A stretch of DNA of 42,700 nt from an uncultured Verrucomicrobiota bacterium. GTDB lineage: Bacteria; Verrucomicrobiota; Kiritimatiellia; Kiritimatiellales; Pontiellaceae. The notes under the pieces are model-generated. The model had not been told where the DNA came from. It ran no database searches and saw nothing but the letters and a program-made list of their open reading frames with translations. The stretch's first letter is position 1, and each line of letters begins with the position of its first letter. Both the position numbers and the translations under genes were made by a program. Positions 25,547 through 33,816 of this stretch are shown in pieces. The DNA is taken from contig CAJYAJ010000011.1 of the NCBI GenBank assembly GCA_913065005.1, positions 1 through 42,700 of the forward strand, given 5' to 3'.

Positions 25547-26383
25547 CTAAATCCCCACATCAAGGCCCAAATCAATCGCCACCGCCGAATGCGTCAACGC
25601 CCCCACCGAAACCGCATCCACCCCCGTCGCCGCCACCGCCTCAATCGTTGACAGCGTAATCCCCCCCGAAGCCTCCGTCCGACACCCCCCCCGGCACATC
25701 TCAACCGCCTGTCTCAACCGCTCCGGTTCCATATTATCAAGCAACACCCAATCCGGTTGTGCCATCAGCACCTCCCGCAACTGATCCAGCGTATCCACCT
25801 CGACTTCGATCTTTAAGCCAGGAAAACGCATGCGCGCGGTTTGCACCGCCTTCGCAATCGACCCCCCACCCCACAACGCCAAATGATTATCCTTAATCAT
25901 CACCGCATCAAACAACCCCATGCGATGATTCACGCCCCCTCCACACACCACCGCCGCCTTCTCCAGCGCCCGCCAGCCCGGCGTCGTCTTCCGCGTATCC
26001 AGCACCGCCATTTCCGGCCGATTCGCCGCCCGCACAAACGCCCGCGTCAGCGTCGCCACCCCACACAACCGCTGCGCAAAATTCAGAACCGTCCGCTCCG
26101 CCATCAACATCGAAGTCGCCCGCCCCGAAACCTCTAGCACCCCATCGCCCGCTTTTACATCCGAGCCATCCGGCATCATCACCTTCACCGAAAGCGACTC
26201 ATCCACCGCCCGAAAAACTGCCGCCGCCACCGACATCCCCGCCACCCGGCAATCCTCCCGGGTCCGCACCACCGCCGACCCCACCGCATCCGAAGCCAAC
26301 GCCGCACAGGTTGCATCCAACCGCTCCGGCCCCAAATCTTCCACCAACGCTCGCTCAATTAAATCGTGTAAACACGCATCCAT
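25547..26383 (-). CDS. nadC: Nicotinate-nucleotide pyrophosphorylase (quinolinate phosphoribosyltransferase) NadC
   Basis: NadC makes nicotinate mononucleotide from quinolinate and PRPP in NAD synthesis. The 278-aa length is normal. Motifs seen are ERTVLNFAQRLCGVAT (about residues 95-110), VLDTRKTTPGWRALEK (about 126-141), GGGVNHRMGLFDAVMIKDNH (about 147-166) containing PRPP and quinolinate ligands, and the C-terminal EASGGITLSTI and DAVSVGALTHSA. It is bracketed by repeat arrays on both sides. No clear Shine-Dalgarno is present. Usual partners nadA and nadB are not in the window. Confidence 0.95.
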   Translation of the reverse strand: MDACLHDLIERALVEDLGPERLDATCAALASDAVGSAVVRTREDCRVAGMSVAAAVFRAVDESLSVKVMMPDGSDVKAGDGVLEVSGRATSMLMAERTVLNFAQRLCGVATLTRAFVRAANRPEMAVLDTRKTTPGWRALEKAAVVCGGGVNHRMGLFDAVMIKDNHLALWGGGSIAKAVQTARMRFPGLKIEVEVDTLDQLREVLMAQPDWVLLDNMEPERLRQAVEMCRGGCRTEASGGITLSTIEAVAATGVDAVSVGALTHSAVAIDLGLDVGI

Positions 26384-26446
26384 AGCCCCAACCTACCCAA
26401 CCCACCCCAAAACCACAAACCCCAAAAAAGTATTCAACGAGTTCCA

Positions 26447-26662
26447 TGCGCGCCGAACGCGCCACCTAAAAAGGCAACCCCAACAGGTAACCACAAAAGG
26501 TAACCGCAACAGGTAGGGCGTGCTCGCCGAGCGCGCCAACCCCAACAGGTAACCGCAATAGGTACCCCCAACAGGTAGGGCGTGCTCGCCGAGCGCGCCA
26601 CACGAACGCAGAGAGGCGCGTTCGGCGAACACGCCCTACCAATCGCGATGGAAGGCAATTCC
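26447..26662. repeat. Palindromic repeat array 2 (between peroxiredoxin and nadC)
   Basis: The array begins with a degenerate A-like unit (26447-26463), then 13-bp units from 26482 (AACAGGTAACCAC type), hairpin A at 26512-26537, further 13-bp units (26544-26573), hairpin A at 26574-26599, inverted unit B at 26608-26640, and the small palindrome GGAAGGCAATTCC at 26650-26662. The order (13-bp)n-A-B-small palindrome is the same as in array 1. The 299-bp spacer between the two genes holds nothing else recognisable; the several short frames there are read from the repeats. Confidence 0.9.
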
Positions 26663-26682
26663 CCAACCGAAAAAAGATTCGA

Positions 26683-27246
26683 TTAGATTTTGCCGACGAG
26701 GTCGAGACCGGGTGTGAGGGTGTCGCCACCGGGAGTCCAGTTGGCAGGACAAACTTGATCGCCGTGTTCTCGCACAAAACAAGCGGCTTCTAACTTCCGG
26801 AGCGACTCAGCTGCACTACGCCCGATTCCAAGATCATGCACTTCAGCCGTTTTCAATACCCCGTCGGGGTCGATGATGAACGTGCCTCGTAGGGCAAGCC
26901 CTTCCTCTTCGATGTAGACATTAAACAGTTTGCTGACTTCGCCGGTTGGATCGGCACCCATGGGGTAGGCTACATTTCCAATGGCATCGGAATGATCGTG
27001 CCAAGCTTTGTGCACAAAGGGTGTATCGGTGCTGACGCTGATGATTTCGGCGCCGAGGGCTTGAAACTTGTCATATATTTTCGCGGCATCTTCGAGCTCG
27101 GTGGGGCATACAAACGTAAAATCTGCAGGATAGAAGAGTAGAACTACCCATTTTCCTTTGTAGTCTGATAACTTGATATCAACGATTTCATCGTTATGGT
27201 ACGCAGCCATTGTAAATTCCGGTACTGCTTGTCCAATCTTAACCAT
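26683..27246 (-). CDS. ahpC: Typical 2-Cys peroxiredoxin (AhpC/TSA, AhpC-like)
   Basis: The protein reduces hydrogen peroxide and organic hydroperoxides. The 187-aa product has the peroxidatic Cys47 in FYPADFTFVCPTE and the resolving Cys166 in DQVCPANW, as in AhpC of E. coli; AhpC-style residues LLFYPADFTFVCPTEL and the C-terminal tail ending LVGKI fit this subfamily. Its reductase AhpF is not adjacent. An AGGAG Shine-Dalgarno lies 7 nt before the ATG. Codons here look different from genes to the left (more G and T on the plus strand). It lies between palindromic arrays 2 and 3. Confidence 0.93.
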   Translation of the reverse strand: MVKIGQAVPEFTMAAYHNDEIVDIKLSDYKGKWVVLLFYPADFTFVCPTELEDAAKIYDKFQALGAEIISVSTDTPFVHKAWHDHSDAIGNVAYPMGADPTGEVSKLFNVYIEEEGLALRGTFIIDPDGVLKTAEVHDLGIGRSAAESLRKLEAACFVREHGDQVCPANWTPGGDTLTPGLDLVGKI

Positions 27247-27285
27247 CTGTTTTCTCCTATTACTAATTTTGGTATCAAAAAAATA

Positions 27286-27313
27286 AATGTACTTGAATCG
27301 TATCGGTTGTAAA
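27286..27313 (-). promoter_or_regulatory. Candidate promoter of the peroxiredoxin gene
   Basis: On the minus strand TTTACA (27313-27308) and TACATT (27291-27286) are 16 bases apart, 40-67 bp upstream of the ATG. Both boxes depart from consensus by one or two bases. No recognisable OxyR site was seen. Confidence 0.3.
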
Positions 27314-27334
27314 TCCGAATGCTTGCAGAAATGG

Positions 27335-27479
27335 AGAATTGTATTCTATCGGAGGAATTGCATTCCATCGCGTTTATTCTTTGCGGATGGGGGTGGCGCG
27401 TTCGGCGAACACGCCCTACCAACAACCCGAACGCAGAGAGGCATCCGCGGGAAGGCGCGTTCGGCGAACACGCCCTACC
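27335..27479. repeat. Palindromic repeat array 3 (between mutM and peroxiredoxin)
   Basis: Two small palindromes lie in tandem: AGAATTGTATTCT (27335-27347) and GGAATTGCATTCC (27354-27366). They are followed by hairpin units B at 27395-27420 and 27454-27479. The two small palindromes differ at the outer pair in a matched way (A/T in one, G/C in the other), and the loop differs too. No A unit is present in this copy. Sequence between the B units keeps ACGCAGAGAGGC, the normal left flank of B. Confidence 0.9.
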
Positions 27480-27515
27480 AATCGCTGTTGGTATGACGTG
27501 GTGATCGATCGGGGT

Positions 27516-28331
27516 TTATCGCACCTGACAGGTGGGACAGAGGGTGGTTCCGCGTTGGGCAACGACGATTTTGATGAGGGGGGTTTTGCAGCGTTCGCAG
27601 GGAAGTCCTCGGCGGCCGTAGGCTTTGACGCGTTGGCGGTGCTGACCGGATTCGCCGTTCATATCGCGGTAGTTGGTCTGCCCTTTCCCGAGCGAGGTCC
27701 CTCGGTTTTGAACGCCGATGCGGAGAACGTGGCGGATGGCGCGGTAGAGTGCTTTGCGTTCGTCGGGTGCGAGGGAGCTGGAACAGCGTTGGGGATGGAT
27801 GGCGGTTTTCCAGAGGGCTTCGTCGGCATAGATGTTGCCGATGCCGGCGATGAGGGCTTGATCGAGCAATAGCGGTTTGATGGCACGTTTGCGGGTGGTG
27901 AGAAGGGATTCGAGATAGGCCGCAGTAAAGGAGGTGGAGAGCGCATCGGGCCCTAGTTTGCCTAGAATCTCCTGCGGATCATCAACCAACTTCCATCGCC
28001 CAAATTTGCGGGTGTCACGGAAATAGAGCTTCATGCCGCCGGTTAATAAAATTTCTCCGCGATCAAATTTGCTGCGGCGTTTGGAAAAACTGCCTGCCAT
28101 GCGTAGATGCACCATCCAGTGCTGTCCGGAACTGAGTTCGATATGAATCCATTTTCCGGTTCGCCCAATCGTTTTAATTTTGGTTCCACAAATCGCTTGG
28201 GCAAAGGCGGCGGGGGTGAGGGGTTCGACCATGCGGGGCCAGTCGATGCGCACGGCTAAAATTTCGCGCCCTTCTACGCCGCGCTCACGTAGCTGGCGGG
28301 CTATGGTTTCAACTTCAGGGAGTTCTGGCAT
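27516..28331 (-). CDS. mutM: Formamidopyrimidine-DNA glycosylase (Fpg/MutM)
   Basis: MutM excises 8-oxoguanine and other oxidised bases and nicks the abasic site. The start at 28331 gives the mandatory N-terminal MPELPEVET, whose Pro2 is the catalytic nucleophile and Glu3 an active-site residue; GGAG lies about 6 nt upstream, and the form starting at 28361 would bury Pro2. The 271-aa protein has the zinc finger CERCKTPLIKI...CPTCQ near the C-terminus, the helix-two-turn-helix around IAGIGNIYADEALW, and MVHLRMAGSF (about 78-87). Its start overlaps the 3' end of mvaD by 17 bp, so the two are coupled. Confidence 0.95.
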   Translation of the reverse strand: MPELPEVETIARQLRERGVEGREILAVRIDWPRMVEPLTPAAFAQAICGTKIKTIGRTGKWIHIELSSGQHWMVHLRMAGSFSKRRSKFDRGEILLTGGMKLYFRDTRKFGRWKLVDDPQEILGKLGPDALSTSFTAAYLESLLTTRKRAIKPLLLDQALIAGIGNIYADEALWKTAIHPQRCSSSLAPDERKALYRAIRHVLRIGVQNRGTSLGKGQTNYRDMNGESGQHRQRVKAYGRRGLPCERCKTPLIKIVVAQRGTTLCPTCQVR

Positions 28332-29331
28332 GGGAGGCTCCAAAGGGATCGATGATCTCAAGGGCGGGAAAAGCGGCTGCGACTTCGGTGGTATGGGCGG
28401 CTTGGAAAAGGAGTTTTACGTTGGGGCCGGCGTCGATGGTGAGATAGATCGGTAATCCGGCTGCGCGTAGGTGCTGGACGCGGTCGATGTGCGTGCGAGT
28501 CTCTGGTAGAAAATAATCCAGGGGGGGGGCGGCTGCGCGCATGGTGGCATGCATTTCAAGGGCGTTGGCTTCGGCGGTGGCACCGAGGGTTTCGAAGTCA
28601 CGTTGCACTATGGCGCGCTGCAGAAGCTCAAAATCAACTTCGGCGCGGGCGGGCCATCCGGCATAGCGAGGGGATGTTTCAAGGGTGCGTTGCATCCCGG
28701 CACGGGAACCGACGGGTTTTTCGGCCTCGGTGAGCGTGAGGATGCCGATTCGTAAATCAGACCACGTTGTCTCAATCGCTTCGGCAAACGAGTCGGTTCC
28801 GTCGGCTCGTTCTCCGCGATGCCAGCAAGCAAATCCGGTGAAAAGAGAGCGCGAGGCACTGCCGCTTCCGAGGCGGGCTAGCATGGAGAGCAGTTGGCGC
28901 GGTAGATCCCATCCGGCGAGATCGTTGAGGGCGAGCACGAGGGCGGCATAGCCGGAGGCACTGGAGGCAAGACCGGCGGCGGTGGGGATGGTGTTGTCGG
29001 TGATCACTTCAAATCCGGGGGCGCGGCAGGGCTCGCGGAACAGTTCGAGAAAGGTGCTGAGCCGTTGGGCAAAGGGAGTGGCGGGGTCGATGGGCTCTCC
29101 ATTGAGGATAAATTGATCGTTGGGCACGCGCCGAATCTGGGTGCACGTGCCTTTTTCGCCGAGGGAAATGGAGAGGCTGCTATTGAGCGGTAGATTGAGC
29201 GTCGTATCGCGTTTGCCCCAATATTTGCAGAGGGCAATGTTGCTGGGAGCAAGGCCGCGGCCTTTCTCATATGCACCGTGCGATGCCGAGGTGAGGATCT
29301 TTTTCACAAATTGATGTTGTATCTCAGACAT
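28315..29331 (-). CDS. mvaD: Diphosphomevalonate decarboxylase
   Basis: The GHMP-kinase-fold enzyme converts mevalonate diphosphate to isopentenyl diphosphate. The start at 29331 (MSEIQHQF) has GAGGAG upstream; a start at 29343 is less likely. The product has 338 aa. Motifs are APSNIALCKYWGKRD (about residues 28-42), the GHMP loop TAAGLASSASG (about 117-127), GSGSASRSLF (about 156-165), and the catalytic-type Asp in TIDAGPNVKLL near residue 300. Its presence implies the mevalonate route rather than (or besides) the MEP route common in bacteria. The other pathway genes are not in this window. It overlaps mutM by 17 bp. Confidence 0.9.
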   Translation of the reverse strand: MSEIQHQFVKKILTSASHGAYEKGRGLAPSNIALCKYWGKRDTTLNLPLNSSLSISLGEKGTCTQIRRVPNDQFILNGEPIDPATPFAQRLSTFLELFREPCRAPGFEVITDNTIPTAAGLASSASGYAALVLALNDLAGWDLPRQLLSMLARLGSGSASRSLFTGFACWHRGERADGTDSFAEAIETTWSDLRIGILTLTEAEKPVGSRAGMQRTLETSPRYAGWPARAEVDFELLQRAIVQRDFETLGATAEANALEMHATMRAAAPPLDYFLPETRTHIDRVQHLRAAGLPIYLTIDAGPNVKLLFQAAHTTEVAAAFPALEIIDPFGASHARTP

Positions 29332-29372
29332 AGTTCTCCTCAAACTGATGATTCATATATCTACTCTTACGA

Positions 29373-30467
29373 ATGAAAAAAAGCAACGGAACACTCATCG
29401 CCCTTCTTCTAATCGCGGTCCACGCGGTTCTCTTTTTTGTGCTGATGGGTCAATCAGGAGAACGCCCCATGGATGAGCTGCCGGCGGAGCCCCCTCGCCC
29501 CCTCGAATTAAACGATCTTTCCTCTGCTTCGCAAGCCGTTGATCCGCTTGTTGCGGAGATGAATCAAGCGATCCCAGAACCCGAGCCTGTGGTGGCTCAA
29601 ACTTCCAATGGGATTTATACCCCTTCTTCGGAACCGGGTCGGTTGCGGAGCGATCGTACGGCTCGTTACAGCGACCAAAACTATACCAACTTGGTGGGCG
29701 ATCCGTATCAATGCGCGATCGTCGTTGATGCTCATACGGGTGAGATTCTCGTGGAGGATCGGGCCCATGCGCTCGGGTATCCGGCGAGTGTCACGAAGTT
29801 AATGACCTTGTTGGTTTGTCTGGAAGCGATTGATCGCGGTGAGATTGCTCTGAGCGATCGCGTGAAGATTACGGAGGAAGTTTGGCAGGTTGGGGGTTCT
29901 CAGCTCTACCTTGATCCACGTGAAACCGATTTAACCGTGGAGGATATGCTCTATGGCATCATGGTTCATTCGGCGAACGATGCGGCGCGGGCGTTGAGCT
30001 TGCATGTGGCTGGGAGTCGGGTGGCGTTCGTGGAACGAATGAATCGACGGGCGCAGCTGATTGGGATGTCGGCAACGCGATATGTTTCCGATCACGGGTT
30101 GCCACCGGAAGATCAAACGCAGCCAGATATCAGCACGCCGTATGATATTGCGTTGTTGGCGCTGGCGTGTTTACGACATCCAGAAACATTAACCTATACG
30201 GGTACGGAGCTGATCTATTTGCGGGGGGGCGATACGATGCTCGCTACGCGAAATGCGCTCGCAAAACGAGTCGATGGCTATGCTGGATGCGATGGGCTCA
30301 AGACGGGCTATCATAAGCGGGGAGGTTTTTCGCTTGCGGCTACGGCGGAACGAAATGGCCATCGAATCGTTTCGGTGGTGCTGGGTAGTCCCGATAAAGA
30401 TACCAGAAATGCCGTTTCGCGACGCCTGCTTGATCGTGGGTTTGAAGCACTGGAAGCCCGTCGCTAA
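29373..30467 (+). CDS. Membrane-anchored D-alanyl-D-alanine carboxypeptidase (peptidase S11)
   Basis: A DacA/DacF-type penicillin-binding protein that trims pentapeptides in peptidoglycan. Residues about 8-26 form a membrane anchor or uncleaved signal, followed by a Pro/Glu-rich linker (about 30-105) and the catalytic domain. All three active-site motifs are present: SxxK as Ser139-Val-Thr-Lys142, SxN as SAN (200-202) and KTG (310-312). The C-terminal PBP5 beta domain is missing, so the 364-aa protein ends soon after the catalytic core. Here the anchor is N-terminal rather than the usual C-terminal amphipathic helix. It is divergent from mvaD (41 bp spacer), and the downstream tig gene follows after 73 bp. 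Confidence 0.9.
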   Translation: MKKSNGTLIALLLIAVHAVLFFVLMGQSGERPMDELPAEPPRPLELNDLSSASQAVDPLVAEMNQAIPEPEPVVAQTSNGIYTPSSEPGRLRSDRTARYSDQNYTNLVGDPYQCAIVVDAHTGEILVEDRAHALGYPASVTKLMTLLVCLEAIDRGEIALSDRVKITEEVWQVGGSQLYLDPRETDLTVEDMLYGIMVHSANDAARALSLHVAGSRVAFVERMNRRAQLIGMSATRYVSDHGLPPEDQTQPDISTPYDIALLALACLRHPETLTYTGTELIYLRGGDTMLATRNALAKRVDGYAGCDGLKTGYHKRGGFSLAATAERNGHRIVSVVLGSPDKDTRNAVSRRLLDRGFEALEARR

Positions 30468-30540
30468 GCTTGACCTTCTCATCGGATAAGCGTAGGTTTT
30501 CACGCTTTTCGCCCGAACAGGGCTTCGATAGGAGATTATG

Positions 30541-31836
30541 ATGAAAGTAAGTGTGAAAAAAGCAGGCGCGTGTCGAAAAACGGTTGCGATTGAGGTTCCG
30601 GCTGAGGTGATGGCTGAGGAACGGGCTGAAACCCTTCATGTCTATGCCAAACATGCGCGTATACCTGGATTCCGAAAAGGCAAAGCCCCTGCTCATGTGG
30701 TTGCGGGTAAATACATCAAAGAGATTGATCAAGATTTAAAAGAACGGGTGCTACCCAAGTTCTATCAGGAGGCCATTCAAGCGGAAAAGCTGAAGGTGGT
30801 GAATGTGATTGATGCCACGGAAGTGGAACTTTCTGAGGGATCACCTGCGACCTTTACGGTGACGGTGGATGTGGTGCCTGAATTTAAATTACCTAAATAT
30901 GAGCAGATTCCGGTGAAGGTGGAAAAAAATGAGGTGAGCGATGCCCAGGTGCAGGAGCAGATTGATCAATTGCTCAATCAACAGGCTACCTTTGATGATG
31001 TGGAGGATAAACCGATCGAAAAAGGTGATATGGGACAACTCTCGTATGAAGCGTTTATCGGCGACCAACCGCTGAAAGAAGCCATTCCAGAAGCCAAGGG
31101 CATTGGGTCTGGCGAAGGCTATTGGGTTTCTGCGGATGAACAGGCGTTTATCCCGGGAATGGGCGAAGCTCTGATCGGACTGAATTCGGGGGACTCCAAG
31201 GAGGTGGATATCCATTTCCCTGCTACGTTCATGGTGAAAGAGCTAGCCGATGTGAAAGCACGGTATCAGATTGAAGTCACGGGGGTGCGGGTGAAAAAGC
31301 CAGCGGTACTTGATGAAGCTATGCTTGAACGCCTGCAGGTGGAGTCAGAAGAAAAACTCCGCGAACTCATGCGAGACCAATTGGAAATGCAAGCCGAGAA
31401 CGAATCGCTGCAAAAAACGCATGAACAGATCATCGCGTTTTTGATCAAGAAGACCAAACTGGATGTTCCGGAAAGCGCCGTTCAGCAACAGACGCGTGAG
31501 GTGATGTATGATCTAGCGCGGCAGCGTATGATGCAGGGCGCAAGCCAGGAGCAGATTGGCGAACAACAAGAAGAACTCTTTAAAGAGGCGCAAGAACGCT
31601 CTCTTGAAAATGTGAAGTTACGCTATATTGGACTCGCGATTGCCGATGCGCAGTCGTTTGAAGCTTCCGAAAATGAAGTTGAAGAAGAAATTACGCGCAT
31701 CGCCATTCAACAGCGTAAAGATGCAACCGAACTGCGGAAAGAGATGATCGAGAATCAGACGTATGGGTCTATTATTGATCAATTGCGCTTCAATAAAGCG
31801 CTCAATTTTATGGTGGAAAATGCAAAATTGAAATAA
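30541..31836 (+). CDS. tig: Trigger factor
   Basis: Trigger factor is the ribosome-bound chaperone and prolyl isomerase that meets nascent chains. The second of two adjacent ATGs (30541) is favoured, as AGGAG then lies 6 nt upstream; the first ATG (30538) is too close. The N-terminal ribosome-binding signature is IPGFRKGKAP (residues about 41-50), the FKBP-like PPIase domain spans about 150-245 (GDMGQLSYEAF, FIPGMGEALIGL), and the C-terminal helical arms follow. The 431-aa length is normal. It begins the tig-clpP-clpX cluster. Confidence 0.95.
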   Translation: MKVSVKKAGACRKTVAIEVPAEVMAEERAETLHVYAKHARIPGFRKGKAPAHVVAGKYIKEIDQDLKERVLPKFYQEAIQAEKLKVVNVIDATEVELSEGSPATFTVTVDVVPEFKLPKYEQIPVKVEKNEVSDAQVQEQIDQLLNQQATFDDVEDKPIEKGDMGQLSYEAFIGDQPLKEAIPEAKGIGSGEGYWVSADEQAFIPGMGEALIGLNSGDSKEVDIHFPATFMVKELADVKARYQIEVTGVRVKKPAVLDEAMLERLQVESEEKLRELMRDQLEMQAENESLQKTHEQIIAFLIKKTKLDVPESAVQQQTREVMYDLARQRMMQGASQEQIGEQQEELFKEAQERSLENVKLRYIGLAIADAQSFEASENEVEEEITRIAIQQRKDATELRKEMIENQTYGSIIDQLRFNKALNFMVENAKLK

Positions 31837-31923
31837 TTACTAATAGATTAACCTCTTAAAAGAGCTTGATTACGCTCTGTGAGATGCTTAAGACCTCTAA
31901 GAATAGTGAAAGGGAGATACGTG

Positions 31924-32526
31924 ATGATGCAAGAAACAGCTAATATGTTGGTTCCAATGGTGATAGAACAGACGGGGCGTGGTGAACGCTCGTATGACAT
32001 CTATTCACGTCTGTTAAAGGAACGGATTATTTTTCTCGGTACGGGGATTGATGATAACGTCGCAAATTTAATCATTGCCCAGCTTCTTTTTCTGCAAAGT
32101 GAAGATCCTGAAAAAGATATCAGCCTCTATATTAATTCACCGGGTGGCGTTGTGACAGCGGGCTTAGCCATCTATGACACCATGCAATTCTTGAGTTGCG
32201 ACATCACGACCTACTGCGTGGGACAAGCGGCTAGTATGGGGGCGGTTCTATTAGCGGCCGGAGCATCCGGCAAACGGTATGCCCTACCCAATGCTCGCAT
32301 CATGATTCACCAACCGCTTGGCGGAGCTCAGGGTCAAGCTACGGATATTCAAATTCAAGCGCAGGAAATATTGCGCATCAAACAGATCTTGAACGGTATT
32401 CTTGCTTCGCATTCGAAGCAGAAAGTCGAAGATCTCGAACGCGATACGGATCGCGATAACTTTATGTCGGCTGAACAGGCGGCATCGTATGGCCTCATTG
32501 ATGAGGTGGTAACCAAAGCAAGCTAA
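31924..32526 (+). CDS. clpP: ATP-dependent Clp protease proteolytic subunit
   Basis: ClpP is the tetradecameric serine protease working with ClpX or ClpA. The ATG at 31924 is chosen because AGGGAG lies about 7 nt upstream, giving a 200-aa product; longer frames from 31879 add unrelated residues. Ser104 in [10 protein letters not shown], His129 in IMIHQPLGG and Asp178 in ERDTDRDNF form the triad, with a Ser-His spacing of 25 as in E. coli ClpP. The N-terminus [22 protein letters not shown] is family-typical (positions about 10-31). It lies 9 bp before clpX, in the classic order. Confidence 0.97.
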   Translation: MMQETANMLVPMVIEQTGRGERSYDIYSRLLKERIIFLGTGIDDNVANLIIAQLLFLQSEDPEKDISLYINSPGGVVTAGLAIYDTMQFLSCDITTYCVGQAASMGAVLLAAGASGKRYALPNARIMIHQPLGGAQGQATDIQIQAQEILRIKQILNGILASHSKQKVEDLERDTDRDNFMSAEQAASYGLIDEVVTKAS

Positions 32527-32535
32527 GGGGTCTCT

Positions 32536-33798
32536 ATGGCCACATCACAGAAGCATCCTGACTGCTCTTTCTGCGGAAAAGGTGAAGGCGAAGTGGAACG
32601 GCTGATTGCCGGTCCGGGCGTCTTTATCTGCAATGAATGTATTGAGCTGTGCGGTACGTTACTCGGTATCAAGCAAGAGCAGATGGCACTTGAAACGCAT
32701 CAGGTTGAGGAAGTCGGTCTGTTGGCACCGCATGAAATTAAAGCGTTACTGGATGAACACGTGATTGGGCAAGAGCAAGCGAAACGGGTTTTGGCAGTGG
32801 CGGTGCATAACCACTATAAAAGGCACTATTCCCAGCATGAACACGATGAAGTGGAAATTGACAAAAGTAACGTGTTGCTCATGGGGCCGACTGGAAGCGG
32901 AAAAACCCTGCTAGCCAAAACCTTGGCACGTATTTTGAATGTGCCCTATGCCATTACAGATGCCACCACGGTAACTGAAGCGGGCTATGTTGGGGAAGAT
33001 GTAGAAAACATTCTTCTTCAACTCGTACAAGCCGCCGAGTATGATTTGGATCGGGCGCAACGCGGTATTATCTATATTGATGAGATCGATAAAATCGGAC
33101 GCCGTACTGAAAACGCCTCTCTCACACGCGATGTTTCTGGCGAAGGCGTTCAACAAGCGCTTTTGAAAATCATTGAAGGCACCATTGCTCGGATACCGCC
33201 AAAAGGCGGACGTAAACATCCGCAGCAAGAGTACCTGGAGATTGACACCTCCAATATTCTGTTTATATGCGGCGGTGCATTCGTTGGAATCGATGATGTG
33301 ATCCGCAAACGGGTGGACCAAAAAACAATTGGCTTTAAACATCAAGATACAAATGCGAGTGCGAAACCAATTGGAAATGTGGAGCCGGAAGATCTTCTGC
33401 GATTTGGGCTCATTCCTGAATTTATTGGCCGCCTGCCCGTTCTTACCATGCTGACTGAATTAGATGAACATGAGTTGATGCATATTTTAACAGAACCCAA
33501 AAATGCGATCATCAAGCAGTATAAAAAATTGCTCGCGATAGATGGCGTTGAATTGTCCTTCGAAACAGAGGCGTTGCGGATGCTTGCTCAACAAGCGATC
33601 AAACGGAATACGGGCGCACGAGGTTTACGGGCTATTCTCGAACAGCTGATGCTCGACATCATGTATGAAGTACCTCAAAAATCGGAGATGAAAACGTGTC
33701 GGATCACCCGTGAAATGGTCGAGACCGGCAACGTAGATTTGCCGGAAATCTCGCCGGCGAATGAACTTAAATCCCCGTCGCAAAAACGCTCTGCTTAA
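32536..33798 (+). CDS. clpX: ATP-dependent Clp protease ATPase subunit ClpX
   Basis: ClpX is the AAA+ unfoldase that feeds substrates to ClpP. The N-terminal zinc-binding domain has Cys10, Cys13, Cys32 and Cys35. Walker A is [12 protein letters not shown] and Walker [11 protein letters not shown]; the pore loop lies in the [11 protein letters not shown] segment. The sensor-2 region is [14 protein letters not shown]. The 420-aa length is standard. AGGGG sits 5 nt before the ATG. The gene ends 18 bp from the convergent dsbD stop; a weak CGCAT/ATGCG stem spans 33799-33827 but lacks a T-run. Confidence 0.97.
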   Translation: MATSQKHPDCSFCGKGEGEVERLIAGPGVFICNECIELCGTLLGIKQEQMALETHQVEEVGLLAPHEIKALLDEHVIGQEQAKRVLAVAVHNHYKRHYSQHEHDEVEIDKSNVLLMGPTGSGKTLLAKTLARILNVPYAITDATTVTEAGYVGEDVENILLQLVQAAEYDLDRAQRGIIYIDEIDKIGRRTENASLTRDVSGEGVQQALLKIIEGTIARIPPKGGRKHPQQEYLEIDTSNILFICGGAFVGIDDVIRKRVDQKTIGFKHQDTNASAKPIGNVEPEDLLRFGLIPEFIGRLPVLTMLTELDEHELMHILTEPKNAIIKQYKKLLAIDGVELSFETEALRMLAQQAIKRNTGARGLRAILEQLMLDIMYEVPQKSEMKTCRITREMVETGNVDLPEISPANELKSPSQKRSA

Positions 33799-33816
33799 CG
33801 CATGCTAAACACCCGA

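Noticed and set aside
26600-26700. Replication origin at the skew change
   Set aside because: There are no DnaA boxes that I could recognise, no dnaA/dnaN/gid-type genes nearby, and the skew turns back within about 7-9 kb, which fits an inverted or foreign segment better.
25351-27479. CRISPR array
   Set aside because: Repeats are of several kinds, in both orientations, with no regular unique spacers and no cas genes.
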